Below, piece after piece: positions 1-9,300 of a stretch of DNA of 64,000 nt (within the stretch, counting starts at the first letter, position 1; every line of letters starts with the position of its first letter). A model generated the notes under the pieces. The model saw nothing but the letters and a program-made list of their open reading frames with translations. It did no database searches and was not told the DNA's origin. This stretch comes from an uncultured Rhodospirillaceae bacterium (GTDB lineage: Bacteria; Pseudomonadota; Alphaproteobacteria; Rhodospirillales; Rhodospirillaceae): assembly GCA_943787205.1 (NCBI GenBank), contig CALSLN010000009.1, positions 1 to 64,000 of the forward strand. The letters are read 5' to 3'. The position numbers were made by a program, and so were the translations under genes.

Positions 1-2
1 CC

Positions 3-188
3 ATCGTTTGGAATAATCCGGACAGCGGCAACTATGGAAACGTGACACCCGTTCGAGACGGCTACACGAATGCTGGCCGCTACTGCCGTGAATTCCAAAC
101 AGAAGTGACCGTGGATGGTCAGCCGGAAAATGGCTATGGCACAGCTTGCCGGCAAGAAGACGGCAGCTGGAAAATTATTAGCCAGTAA
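3..188 (+). CDS. RT0821/Lpp0805-like surface protein, C-terminal end (partial)
   Basis: The last 61 codons of a gene that begins before the window. The visible residues include GRYCREFQTEVTVDG and YGTACRQEDGSWKIIS followed by TAA. The paired Cys positions and the closing DGSW pattern are typical of the RT0821/Lpp0805 family (related to the 17 kDa surface antigen family), whose members usually carry a lipoprotein signal and a glycine-zipper segment further upstream; neither can be checked here. Family knowledge suggests an outer-membrane or periplasmic location and no defined enzymatic role. The next gene, on the opposite strand, ends 17 bases downstream, so the two are convergent. Confidence 0.7.
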   Translation: MVWNNPDSGNYGNVTPVRDGYTNAGRYCREFQTEVTVDGQPENGYGTACRQEDGSWKIISQ

Positions 189-205
189 GGTTAGGCGTCG
201 AGCCC

Positions 206-1405
206 TTACCTTTCGGCAGGCTTTTCGTCTAATAGGTCTTTGATCGGCTGACCCAAAACCTGTTTTTCACTGCTCTGGGCACTGGCGATCACGTCTCCGA
301 GACGCGAGACCGACGGTGACTTTCCGAGAAGATGAGGGGTCATCGGAACGCCATAGCCCATGAGGTGGACGATTTCGGCCACTGATGTTCTGCTGAGATC
401 CCGTCCCAGCCGCCAAAATCGGTCGTCTCCGAATGTCGCAAACCCGCCGGCACGGAGTTCATCCAAGACCGGAATCAAAGCGGCTTCTTTAATACCTACA
501 TCTTTACGCAACGCACTTTGTGATAGCCCTTTCCCGGAACCGGCAACGGTGTAAAGCGATGCAAGAATATCCATGGCTAGAGCTAGACGCCCTCCGGGAC
601 CACTGGTCCGTTCGTGCTCAGCACGGCGCCAGTCAGGGAGAGCCGCCGTCATAACGGCTCCTGCTAGGATCACGTTCCATGACAAGAATAGCCAAACCAA
701 AAACACGGGAAGGGCAGCAACCGCACCATAGATTGCTTGATAGGTTGGCATGCCGGAAACGAAAGACGTGAAGCCGTATCGCAACAGCGCAAATAACAGT
801 GCAGCAATGAGGCCGCCAAGTAACGCATCGATAATTCGCACACGGCGATTGGGCACCGCTGTGTAAATCAGCGCGAAAGCGATCGCAGAAAGAACAGTCG
901 GCATGGCCGCTCCGAGAAACACCGAAACTGAGCCTGGTTCCTCTCCACCTAACAACGTCCGGATCGTAAGAAAGTAGCCGGACAGAGAGAAGCTTAAGCC
1001 TACTAGGAGTGGGCTTACTGTGATGACAGTCCAAAACACAACCAGGCGCGCCAATATTGGCCTTGGCCTTGCGACGCGAAAAATACGGTTAAAAGCACCC
1101 TCAATCGTGAGCAACAGAAGAACCGACGTCACAATAAGGCCGGCGACACCGATGGTCGTAAGCTGCCCGGCAGCAGCAATGAAACTTTCAAGGGCTTCAT
1201 TCATCTTCATGCCGGTATCAGGGATGAAATTACTAAGCACCAAATCAAGAACCGAATCCCGAAGCCCCGAAAAGGCTGGAAATGCAGCTAGGATGGCGAG
1301 TGTCAGCGCTAAAGCCGGAACAAGTGCTAGAGTCGACGTATAGCTCAGCGACGCGGCCACACGATTAACTTGGTCATCCCGCATACGCCCGGCAACAAAA
1401 CCCAA
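206..1405 (-). CDS. YihY/BrkB family inner-membrane protein
   Basis: A polytopic membrane protein of the YihY/BrkB (UPF0761) family. The N-terminal part has the family pattern RMRDDQVNRVAASLSYTS followed by a hydrophobic segment starting ALVPALALTLAIL. About six membrane segments fill residues 20-260, followed by a soluble C-terminal domain of about 130 residues that resembles a winged helix. The biochemical function of the family is not firmly established. The open frame begins at a TTG without a clear Shine-Dalgarno. An ATG at 1451 reads MLQKIKPLVLQAGRF and would join this frame if the A7 run at 1404-1410 had one base fewer, so the true start may lie there. The gene is divergent from fabI across a 185-base spacer. 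Confidence 0.8.
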   Translation of the reverse strand: MGFVAGRMRDDQVNRVAASLSYTSTLALVPALALTLAILAAFPAFSGLRDSVLDLVLSNFIPDTGMKMNEALESFIAAAGQLTTIGVAGLIVTSVLLLLTIEGAFNRIFRVARPRPILARLVVFWTVITVSPLLVGLSFSLSGYFLTIRTLLGGEEPGSVSVFLGAAMPTVLSAIAFALIYTAVPNRRVRIIDALLGGLIAALLFALLRYGFTSFVSGMPTYQAIYGAVAALPVFLVWLFLSWNVILAGAVMTAALPDWRRAEHERTSGPGGRLALAMDILASLYTVAGSGKGLSQSALRKDVGIKEAALIPVLDELRAGGFATFGDDRFWRLGRDLSRTSVAEIVHLMGYGVPMTPHLLGKSPSVSRLGDVIASAQSSEKQVLGQPIKDLLDEKPAER

Positions 1406-1590
1406 AAAAACGGCCCGCCTGGAGAACGAGAGGCTTAATTTTCTGTAACATCGGCGCTTGTTTTGGGTGATCAGTGGAATCGGTCATAGCGTCAGTCTTG
1501 CCCTTAACTTTCAGTGGTGTAGGATACGCTGAGTTTGTGCGAGCAGACTGAAATCTAACACGTTTTTAGCTTCTGGACACAGGACGTCAT

Positions 1591-2430
1591 ATGAGCGGGC
1601 AGCCCGGAATTCTATCTGGACGGCGCGGCCTGGTGATGGGCGTGGCAAATGAGCGATCCATCGCATGGGGGATCGCACGCCAGGCATCAGAACAAGGCGC
1701 GGAACTAGCATTCACATATCAAGGCGATGCACTTGAAAAGCGGGTTAGACCGCTGGCGGAAAGCGTGGGTGCAAAAATCATCGCACCCTGCGATGTCACT
1801 GACGCTGATTCGATGGATTCGCTATTCGAACAAGTCGGCAATACGTGGGACAAAATTGACTTCGTCCTTCATGCCGTAGCTTTTTCCGACAAAGCAGAAC
1901 TCAACGGACGGTATGCCGACACGACGCGTGACAACTTCTTGCGCACGATGGACATCTCTTGCTTCTCATTCACAGATGTCTCCCGTCGCGCAGCTCCGTT
2001 GATGACTGAAGGTGGCTCTCTGGTCACATTGAGTTATTACGGTGCTGAACGCGTTGTCCCTCACTACAACGTCATGGGCGTTGCCAAGGCCGCTTTAGAA
2101 GCAAGCGTGCGCTACTTAGCAACAGACCTCGGCCGCGATAACATTCGGGTCAACGCACTGTCCGCCGGCCCAATGAAAACACTGGCCGCCTCCGGCATCG
2201 GAGATTTTCGTTACATTCTGAAATGGAACGAACTGAATTCGCCCATGCATCGCAACGTCACGTTGGATGATGTAGGGCGATCTGGTCTGTATTTAATCAG
2301 CGACCTATCAAGCGGCGTAACTGGTGAAGTGCACCACGTTGACTGCGGGTATCACGTCGTGGGCATGATGGCCCCAGAATCAGCACAAGATATCTCTGAT
2401 CTGCTCGATGGCGCGAAACTGAAAGACTAG
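1591..2430 (+). CDS. fabI: Enoyl-[acyl-carrier-protein] reductase (NADH)
   Basis: Catalyses the last reductive step of each cycle of type II fatty acid elongation in the cytoplasm, reducing enoyl-ACP with NADH. The 279-residue length is normal. The N-terminal nucleotide site reads [13 protein letters not shown] (about residues 17-29), and the catalytic Tyr-x6-Lys is YNVMGVAK (Y159, K166) with a further Tyr pair near 149. [16 protein letters not shown] corresponds to the substrate-binding loop region. It starts at ATG with AGGA a few bases upstream. aroC begins 8 bases after its stop and sppA follows, so the three are probably co-transcribed. FabI is distinguished from ordinary short-chain dehydrogenases by the Tyr-x6-Lys spacing (the others have x3). 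Confidence 0.96.
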   Translation: MSGQPGILSGRRGLVMGVANERSIAWGIARQASEQGAELAFTYQGDALEKRVRPLAESVGAKIIAPCDVTDADSMDSLFEQVGNTWDKIDFVLHAVAFSDKAELNGRYADTTRDNFLRTMDISCFSFTDVSRRAAPLMTEGGSLVTLSYYGAERVVPHYNVMGVAKAALEASVRYLATDLGRDNIRVNALSAGPMKTLAASGIGDFRYILKWNELNSPMHRNVTLDDVGRSGLYLISDLSSGVTGEVHHVDCGYHVVGMMAPESAQDISDLLDGAKLKD

Positions 2431-2438
2431 CCAATCGC

Positions 2439-3524
2439 ATGTCTGCAAATTCATTCGGCACCCTCTTCCGCTTCACAACCTTCGGCGAAAGCCATGGCCC
2501 AGCCATTGGGTGTGTGGTCGACGGCGTGCCTCCACAGATTCCTCTCAGTGAAGACGACATCCAGATCTGGATGGAGAAACGCAAACCAGGAACATCGCGC
2601 TTTACGACGCAGCGAAAAGAACCAGATCGGGTCCGAATTCTCTCCGGCGTGTTTGACGGTGTAACCACCGGCACATCGATTGGTCTTCTTGTTGAAAATG
2701 TCGACGCTCGATCTAAAGACTATGGCGATATCGCCGAGAAGTTCCGTCCTGGGCATGCCGATTATACCTACTGGAAAAAATACGGGGTTCGAGATTACCG
2801 TGGCGGTGGCCGCTCCTCTGCTCGCGAGACAGCGATGCGCGTCGCAGCTGGCGGCATTGCCCGTAAAGTCCTAGCGGCTGCCTTTGGTGATTCGGTTACA
2901 GTCCGCGGTGCACTGGTGCAGATCGGCCCCCACAAAATAAATCGTGATAACTGGGATTGGGCCGAAGTCGATAACAATCCATTTTTTTGCCCGGACCCAG
3001 AAGCGGCGGCAACCTGGGAGACTTATCTTGACCAGGTCCGAAAAGACGGTTCATCGGCAGGCGCCATCATCGAAGTCGTTGCTGAAGGAATCCCTGCAGG
3101 ATTAGGCGCGCCCATTTACGGCAAGCTTGATGCTGACGTAACTGCCGCCCTTATGAGTATCAATGCTGCCAAAGGCGTAGAAATAGGCGCTGGTTTCGAT
3201 GCCGCTTCCTTGTCCGGTGAAGAAAATGCCGATGAGATGCGGATGACAGATCAAGGTAATGTGGAGTTCCTAAGCAACAAAGCCGGTGGCATTCTCGGAG
3301 GTATCTCGTCTGGCCAAGACATCGTCGCTAGACTAGCCATCAAGCCGACGAGTTCAATTCTAACGCCTCGGAAGACCGTTGATATCCACGGCAAAAATGT
3401 CGACATCCAAACCAAAGGTCGCCATGACCCCTGCGTTGGCATTCGAGGCGTTCCGGTCGCCGAAGCTATGATGGCGATCGTGCTTGCAGACCATTTGCTG
3501 AGACATAAAGCTCAAAACGGATAA
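2439..3524 (+). CDS. aroC: Chorismate synthase
   Basis: Last step of the shikimate pathway: converts 5-enolpyruvylshikimate-3-phosphate to chorismate using reduced FMN. It has 361 residues, the usual bacterial size. The family signatures are all present: [14 protein letters not shown] near residue 15, RPGHADYTY near 103, [18 protein letters not shown] near 122, GGISSGQDI near 286, and [13 protein letters not shown] near 330. It begins at ATG 8 bases after fabI. The fabI-aroC adjacency suggests a housekeeping operon and not an aromatic-amino-acid regulon; no attenuator is visible. Confidence 0.97.
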   Translation: MSANSFGTLFRFTTFGESHGPAIGCVVDGVPPQIPLSEDDIQIWMEKRKPGTSRFTTQRKEPDRVRILSGVFDGVTTGTSIGLLVENVDARSKDYGDIAEKFRPGHADYTYWKKYGVRDYRGGGRSSARETAMRVAAGGIARKVLAAAFGDSVTVRGALVQIGPHKINRDNWDWAEVDNNPFFCPDPEAAATWETYLDQVRKDGSSAGAIIEVVAEGIPAGLGAPIYGKLDADVTAALMSINAAKGVEIGAGFDAASLSGEENADEMRMTDQGNVEFLSNKAGGILGGISSGQDIVARLAIKPTSSILTPRKTVDIHGKNVDIQTKGRHDPCVGIRGVPVAEAMMAIVLADHLLRHKAQNG

Positions 3525-3561
3525 GCGGCGCACCGCTTTCATTAAAACGGACATCTAAATC

Positions 3562-5454
3562 ATGCGCACAATCGCGAAGTTTCTCGTTGGCATTCTGGCC
3601 AGTCTTGGGTTCTCTGTCCTCGCTCTAAGCGGCATTTTTATCTACTTCCTATCCAGTATGGACGGAGTACCCAATCAGGCAGCAGAAGCACCCGAGAACA
3701 TCATCCTATCTTTGAATCTTGATGCAGGATTCTCCGAAGGCCAAAGCGGACCGGATTTCTCGTCCCTTGGTGTCTCGTCAAAGCGCACAACGTTACAAGA
3801 TGCGATTATTGCACTGCGCCGCGCGGGCAATGACGACCGCGTTAAAGCCATTGTTGCCAACATCAGCGGGCCAAGCTTAGGTTTAGCGCAGGTTCAGGAA
3901 ATTCGCGACGCTGTCGCTAAGTTCCGAACCAGCGGCAAACCAGCCCTTCTCTATACCGACACATTGGGCGAGCTGGGCAATGCGACAACGGCCTATTATT
4001 TGGCAACGGCCTTCGAGGAAATTTGGCTACAGCCCTCTGGTGGCATCGGACTAACCGGTTTGGCCATCGAGCAACCTTATCTCAAGGGGTTTCTAGACAA
4101 GGTGGGCGTTCGCGCAAACGCTCTACAGCGATATGAATATAAGTCTGCGGCAGAGAACCTAACCAACACGGAAATGTCAGAACCTAACAAAGAAGCGCTC
4201 GACGCCTTGTTTGGGTCCATTTTTGACCAACTCGTTGAAGGCATCGCCGACGCGCGCAACATAAGCGAAGACAACGTAAAGGCGCTGATGGCTGAGGGCC
4301 CCTTGCTCGCGAAAGAAGCTATGGATGGCGGTTTAGTTGACCGCCTCGCCTATCGTGACGAGTTCAATCAAAACCTAGACGATATGATCGATGACGGCAA
4401 ACGCGTATCCGTGCGTCGCTATCTTGGTTTCGGCTTGCCTGAGGAAATTCCTGAGGCCGAACGTAGCGTCGCAGTCATCAATGCGGTCGGCGCAATTGCC
4501 CGTGGAACATCTGACGATAGCCCCTTTGGCGGACAATCCGGCATCGGTGCTGACACGCTTGCCAAAGCCGTGCGCGATGCTGCGGAAGACGAAGACATCG
4601 ACGCCATCCTTCTTCGCGTGGACAGCCCTGGAGGGTCTTACGTCGCCTCTGACACGATATGGCGTGAGATCATTCGTGCGAAAGAAGCAGATAAGCCCTT
4701 CATAGTTTCCATGGGCAACACTGCTGCATCGGGCGGATATTTCATTGCGATGAATGCTGACACCATTTTTGCACAACCCGGAACCATAACCGGCTCGATT
4801 GGTGTCATCGTTAACAAACTCGTGTTCGAGGACGCCTTAGATAAGTTAGACATCAACTGGTCCACCCTTAAGTACGGGGAGAACGGTGACATCTTCACGC
4901 CATCGCGTGACTTCAATGAGGCTGAACTGGACCGCATGAACCGCACCCTCGACACCATTTACGACGACTTCACAACAAAAGCTGCGGAGGGCCGTGACAT
5001 GCCCGTTGCGGAGATGCGTGAACTTGCCAAAGGTCGAGTCTGGAGTGGTGCTGACGCCAAGCGCATTGGGCTGGTTGATGAGCTTGGCGGCCTAAGCGAT
5101 GCCATTGACCACACCAAGATTGCCATAGGCCTTACGCCCGACGATTTAGTCAAATTGGTCAGTTATCCCAAACAAAAAGATCCGTTTCAGAGTGTGCTGG
5201 ATGCACTTGAAGACGGCAGCCTGCCGTTCGGCCTAAAGAGCGCCATCGAAAGTCTCGTGGCGATCACCCAGTCCATCAACACGTGGATCGCACCTTACCG
5301 CGCGTGGACCAGAAGCTGGCGTGTTGTACGCGCCACCTTTGATCATTCGCTAGGCCATAATTCTAAGAAGACCGTTTGGCGCCGATTAGGAACTCTCTGT
5401 TCCTTCCGGCCCGGTGATTGGGCTTTCCACGACACCGAGCACAGACCAGTCTGA
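3562..5454 (+). CDS. sppA: Signal peptide peptidase SppA, 67K type (C-terminus probably frameshifted)
   Basis: Membrane-anchored Ser/Lys protease that degrades cleaved signal peptides. The N-terminal anchor is at residues 5-32. Two ClpP-like domains follow: the Lys of the catalytic dyad is in YEYKSAAEN of the first domain, and the Ser is in NTAASGGYFIAM of the second, followed by ITGSIGV. The frame stays open to 5454, but its last roughly 50 codons have no family look and run antisense over the end of tlyA. In the frame one base later, the region from about 5312 reads EAGVLYAPPLIIR then TAG at 5351-5353, a far more natural SppA end. One extra base near 5300-5311 would explain this, matching the indel patch that continues into tlyA. 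The real gene is therefore probably 3562-5353. Confidence 0.9.
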   Translation: MRTIAKFLVGILASLGFSVLALSGIFIYFLSSMDGVPNQAAEAPENIILSLNLDAGFSEGQSGPDFSSLGVSSKRTTLQDAIIALRRAGNDDRVKAIVANISGPSLGLAQVQEIRDAVAKFRTSGKPALLYTDTLGELGNATTAYYLATAFEEIWLQPSGGIGLTGLAIEQPYLKGFLDKVGVRANALQRYEYKSAAENLTNTEMSEPNKEALDALFGSIFDQLVEGIADARNISEDNVKALMAEGPLLAKEAMDGGLVDRLAYRDEFNQNLDDMIDDGKRVSVRRYLGFGLPEEIPEAERSVAVINAVGAIARGTSDDSPFGGQSGIGADTLAKAVRDAAEDEDIDAILLRVDSPGGSYVASDTIWREIIRAKEADKPFIVSMGNTAASGGYFIAMNADTIFAQPGTITGSIGVIVNKLVFEDALDKLDINWSTLKYGENGDIFTPSRDFNEAELDRMNRTLDTIYDDFTTKAAEGRDMPVAEMRELAKGRVWSGADAKRIGLVDELGGLSDAIDHTKIAIGLTPDDLVKLVSYPKQKDPFQSVLDALEDGSLPFGLKSAIESLVAITQSINTWIAPYRAWTRSWRVVRATFDHSLGHNSKKTVWRRLGTLCSFRPGDWAFHDTEHRPV

Positions 5455-6122
5455 TTGGTCATTCAACCAAGTCGAAATTGTATCGCATACTTCTTGGTGC
5501 AACTCCAGGGTCTCGAGACAACGCCTTTCTTGCCGACGCGCTCTTTGCCCACTTCAAAATTGCGGGTTTAATCAGGGCGATGAGGTACGCCTCAGGTTTC
5601 GTGAGCAACAGGGCCGCCGGAAGAACAGTACGCAAGCCGATAAAACTCGCATCGCAGACAACGATATCTGCCATGTCCCGACACCTGTTCAGACGTGATG
5701 TGCCGAGCATTCGTGCGTTCTTAAAACAGTAACCCGGTCATCGTTCCCGCAGCCTGCTATCTAGCTGACCATACCCAACATCTACGGCAAAGACAGACGA
5801 GCGCGCCTCGGCTGAGTAAAACGTCGGTAAAACCGCCTGTTGATGCTCCGACATCAATTGCTGTCATGCCCGCGGTATCGATTTGAAAGTGCTCGAGACC
5901 GTGATCGAGCTTTAAGCCGCCCCGAGACCACCCACGGATGGTCCTTGCTCCGAACCGTAAGCGGTGTATCGAGAGGCACTTGGTTTCCCGGTTTATCGAG
6001 GCGCTTATTCACCCGTGTAAACCGCACCGGCCATAATCAAAGCCCTGCGCGCGCGTCCGGGATTCAACCAAACCCTCTCTCAACCAGTATTTGATCTAGA
6101 CCGAGCTTTTTTTTGCTGGCAC
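5363..6122 (-). pseudogene. tlyA: TlyA family rRNA 2'-O-methyltransferase / hemolysin A (multiply frameshifted)
   Basis: Reading across all three minus-strand frames recovers a TlyA-family protein: GTG start at 6122, LDQILVERG (S4-like RNA-binding domain), [14 protein letters not shown] (SAM motif), [40 protein letters not shown], then STWLNDQSDWSVLG and an end at TAG 5363. TlyA proteins methylate ribosomal RNA. The fragments are in order and well conserved, but about twelve single-base insertions (near 6071, 6044, 6007, 5929, 5803, 5747, 5721, 5679, 5563, 5557, 5514, 5500) and one apparent deletion near 5400 break the frame. The position, 14 bases after dxs, is the usual alphaproteobacterial place. 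Most likely an intact gene in poor-quality sequence; true decay is the alternative. Confidence 0.8.
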
Positions 6123-6136
6123 CTATTTAAGCCGTA

Positions 6137-8087
6137 CTAAGCGCGCGCTGGGCGCTCTGACGCATCTTGACCAAGCGCCTCTAGGACTGAACGTACGATA
6201 CCTGACGCACTTAATCCTGCAGCCTCGACTTGGTCCTCTGGCTTCGCATGGTCAAGAAAAACATCCGGCATAGTAAGTGTTCGAATTGTAAGCCCCTGAT
6301 CTAACCGACCCGATGCAGCAAGTGCTTGAAGCACCTGTGCTCCAAACCCACCCTGGGACCCTTCTTCAACAGTCACCAGAAGTTCGTGGTTATCAGCGAG
6401 CTGTTGCACCAACTCGATATCTAGGGGCTTCGCAAACCGAGCATCCGCTACGGTTGTCGACAGACCATGAGCGGCAAGATCATCCGCCGCCTTGAGGCAA
6501 TCTCCTAACCGAGTCCCCAAACTGAGAAGCGCCACGGACGTACCTTCTCGAACGATCCGGCCTTTGCCTATGGGCAGAACGTCGCCCCTTGCCGGCAAGT
6601 CGATACCAACGCCCTCCCCTCTGGGATAACGAAGCGCTATAGGGCCGGAGTTGTGGGGCAGCCGCTGTCGCGACCATGTGAACGAGCTCTAATTCATCCG
6701 CTGCAGCCATAACCGTAAAGTTCGGCAGACAGCAAAGATATACACACATCAAAGGCCCCTTGGTGGGTACAACCGTCCGCACCAACGTACCCAGCACGGG
6801 TCGATCGCAAAACGCACTGGCAGGTTTTGAACTGCAACGTCATGGACGACCTGGTCGAACGCGCGTTGCAAGAATGTGGAGTAAATCGCCTGCGAACGGC
6901 TTGTACCCTTCGGTCGCCAAACCCGCTGCAAATGTCACAGCGTGTTGTTCGGCAATACCGACATCAAACGTGCCGATCTGGGAACTGTTCACCAAACTTG
7001 TCCAGTCCGGTGCCCCCAGGCATAGCCGCCGTAATCGCAACAACACGGTCATCTTGCTCTGCTTCAGCGATCAAGGCCTTTGCAAAAACTGACGTATAAC
7101 TTGGTGCATTCGGCTTCGATTTAGCCTGATTGCCCGAAACAACATCGAATTTTGCAACTCCGTGATATTTATCGGCAGACTCCTCTGCCGGCGCATACCC
7201 CTTACCTTTTTGCGTTACAGGCATGAATCAGGAAGGGACCACTTGCTTTAGAATCACGGACGTTCTTGAGAACGGGCACGAGGTGCTCAACTTTGTGGCC
7301 GTCAATCGGTCCCACATAGTAGAAACCCAGTTCTTCGAAAAGCGTACCACCAGTGACCATGCCACGCGTATATTCTTCCGCCTTACGCGCTGCGGTTTTC
7401 AGCGGCTTTGGGTAAATACTCAGCAATCTGCTTCATCGCCTCACGAAGGTTGAGATAGGATTTTGAGGACAGCAGCCGAGATAAGTATGCGCTCATTGCG
7501 CCGACAGCTGGCGCAATCGACATATCGTTGTCATTGAGAATAACGATGAGACGCCTGTCCATACTTCCAGCGTTGTTCATTGCCTCGTAGGCCATGCCAG
7601 CGCTCATCGCGCCGTCACCGATTACCGCGATAACCTGGTTGTCACCGTCGGAAAGATCACGCGCCACGGCCATGCCAAGCCCGGCCGAGATAGATGTAGA
7701 ACTATGCCCCGCACCAAAAGGGTCAAATTCGCTTTCTGGCCGGTTCGTAAACCCAGAGAGGCCATCTTTCTGGCGGATCGAAGACATTCGGTCACGTCGA
7801 CCCGTTAGGATTTTATGGGGATAGCACTGATGACCAACATCCCAGATCAGCCGGTCTTCTGGCGTATCAAAAACGTGGTGTAAAGCAACGGTGAGTTCCA
7901 CCACGCCAAGCCCCGCGCCTAAATGACCACCGGTCCTCGATACCTTATGGATCAGATCAGCGCGCAGTTCATCAGAGAGCTGCGAAAGCTCTTCGATGGA
8001 CAGGTCTTTCATGTCCTTTGGGCTGCTGATGCGGTCAAGCAACGGTGTTTCAAGCACCGGCGCGACCGACTGTGTGTCCGTTCCCAC
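6137..8087 (-). pseudogene. dxs: 1-deoxy-D-xylulose-5-phosphate synthase (frameshifted by about seven +1 insertions)
   Basis: First enzyme of the MEP isoprenoid pathway, a thiamine-diphosphate transketolase-like enzyme that joins pyruvate and glyceraldehyde 3-phosphate. The intact first third starts at GTG 8087 (AAGGGACG upstream) and includes [17 protein letters not shown] and [18 protein letters not shown], the ThDP/Mg site. Fragments in other frames continue in order: [83 protein letters not shown], and an intact 170-residue C-terminal domain beginning near 6650. Breaks lie near 7406, 7220, 6972, 6890, 6799, 6743 and 6656, each one base too many. All expected segments are present, so a sequencing or assembly artefact is more likely than loss of this normally essential gene. 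Confidence 0.9.
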
Positions 8088-8103
8088 GCTGCATCGTCCC
8101 TTT

Positions 8104-9027
8104 TTATGACCGTCGACTGACGGTAAACGCCGCTGCAGCCCGTAACGATTCGGCCGTATCGCCAAACCGGTCTAATGCCGCAACTGCTTGATCAACCAGG
8201 GTTTTCGCCCTTTTTCTAGCACGTCCGGGACCGTGGAGGGAGACAAAAGTGGCTTTCCCTGCGGCCTCGTCCTTGCCGGTCGCTTTGCCTAAATCCGCTT
8301 CAGAGGCTTCCATATCCAAGAGGTCATCGGCGATTTGAAAGGCCGCCCCTAGGCAAACCCCGTACGCGTCCAAATCTTTCAGGACCTCGGGTTCAGCTTG
8401 GCCCAATATACCGCCCATTTGGCATGAAACAGCCAACATTCGTCCGGTTTTCAAGGCTTGCAAGCGTTCAGTCTGCTGCTCATCAAAGTCTAAATCTGCC
8501 GCTAGTAAATCCAGCATTTGTCCACCAACCATACCCTCGGCCCCAGAAGCATCAGCCAACGCGGCAACCAGCTTGGACCGAATGAAATCATCTGGGTGAG
8601 AGTCCACGCTACTCAGAACTGCGAAAGCTTTGGTTAGAAGGGCATCTCCGGCGAGGATGGATGTCGCCTCGTCAAAGGCCTTATGACACGTGGGCCGTCC
8701 TCGGCGCAGGTCGTCATCGTCCATGGCCGGTAGGTCATCATGGATCAGCGAATAGCAGTGGATCATTTCGACAGCCGCACCAATGCGGAGGCTATACGTC
8801 CGTGGCACATCGAATAAATCGGCGCTGGCTACCACCAAGAAAGGCCGCAGCCGCTTGCCGCCATCTAAGGTGCTGTAGCGCATCGCCTCAACCACTCGGC
8901 GTTCAGGGCCTTCCGGTAGCGGCAGGAGGTCATCCAAGCACGCGTTTACGTCGTTAGCGGTGGCCCCTAGGCTTTTCCTGAAGGCGCGCAAACTATGAGA
9001 TGCAAGGCCCGCATCGTTCGGGGTCAT
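8104..9027 (-). CDS. ispA: Geranyl/farnesyl diphosphate synthase
   Basis: Polyprenyl synthase that condenses dimethylallyl and isopentenyl diphosphates to farnesyl diphosphate, feeding undecaprenyl phosphate, quinones and hopanoids. The first Asp-rich motif is [10 protein letters not shown] followed by [12 protein letters not shown] (about residues 93-112), and the second is [10 protein letters not shown] near 232. The 307-residue size is normal for bacterial IspA. Its ATG overlaps the xseB stop (ATGA), so the two are translationally coupled, and dxs follows 16 bases downstream. Unlike dxs and tlyA in the same operon, it shows no frameshift, an argument against operon-wide decay. Confidence 0.95.
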   Translation of the reverse strand: MTPNDAGLASHSLRAFRKSLGATANDVNACLDDLLPLPEGPERRVVEAMRYSTLDGGKRLRPFLVVASADLFDVPRTYSLRIGAAVEMIHCYSLIHDDLPAMDDDDLRRGRPTCHKAFDEATSILAGDALLTKAFAVLSSVDSHPDDFIRSKLVAALADASGAEGMVGGQMLDLLAADLDFDEQQTERLQALKTGRMLAVSCQMGGILGQAEPEVLKDLDAYGVCLGAAFQIADDLLDMEASEADLGKATGKDEAAGKATFVSLHGPGRARKRAKTLVDQAVAALDRFGDTAESLRAAAAFTVSRRS

Positions 9028-9275
9028 TCGGACTCCACATTTTCCAATTTCATAGCGTCGCCAAGACCGGTGATCTTTTCGATCTTCATCCTGGCATCAG
9101 CAAGTTTAGCCTCGCAGTGTTTTTTGAGCATGGCACCACGCTCATAAGACTCCACGGCTTTATCCAGCTTGACTTGGCCACCCTCGAGATCACGAACGAT
9201 CTCTTCTAGCTGGCTCAGGGCATCTTCAAAATTCAGGGCTGCGATATCTTTGGGTATTTTGGACTCTGCCATCAT
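9024..9275 (-). CDS. xseB: Exodeoxyribonuclease VII small subunit
   Basis: An 83-residue acidic, coiled-coil protein with the XseB core NFEDALSQLEEIVRDLEGG then VKLDKAVESYERG. It partners XseA (not in this window) in exonuclease VII, a single-strand DNA exonuclease. Placement directly ahead of ispA and dxs is standard in proteobacteria. The start is either the first ATG or the second Met; the second lies only one codon later. Confidence 0.93.
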   Translation of the reverse strand: MMAESKIPKDIAALNFEDALSQLEEIVRDLEGGQVKLDKAVESYERGAMLKKHCEAKLADARMKIEKITGLGDAMKLENVESE

Positions 9276-9300
9276 TTCTGCTTTCGTCTATGAAGCTACC

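Noticed and set aside
5414-6094. Several plus-strand open frames (94, 104 and 84 codons) between sppA and the dxs end
   Set aside because: They are antisense to conserved TlyA fragments, show no family features and have no ribosome sites.
6137-8087. Reading the dxs damage as genuine loss of the MEP pathway
   Set aside because: The one-sided +1 pattern, conserved protein between breaks and intact ispA make an artefact more likely; kept as a finding about sequence quality only.
6313-8120. Plus-strand frames opposite dxs
   Set aside because: The minus strand carries recognisable DXS throughout; these frames are its shadows, lengthened by the frameshifts.
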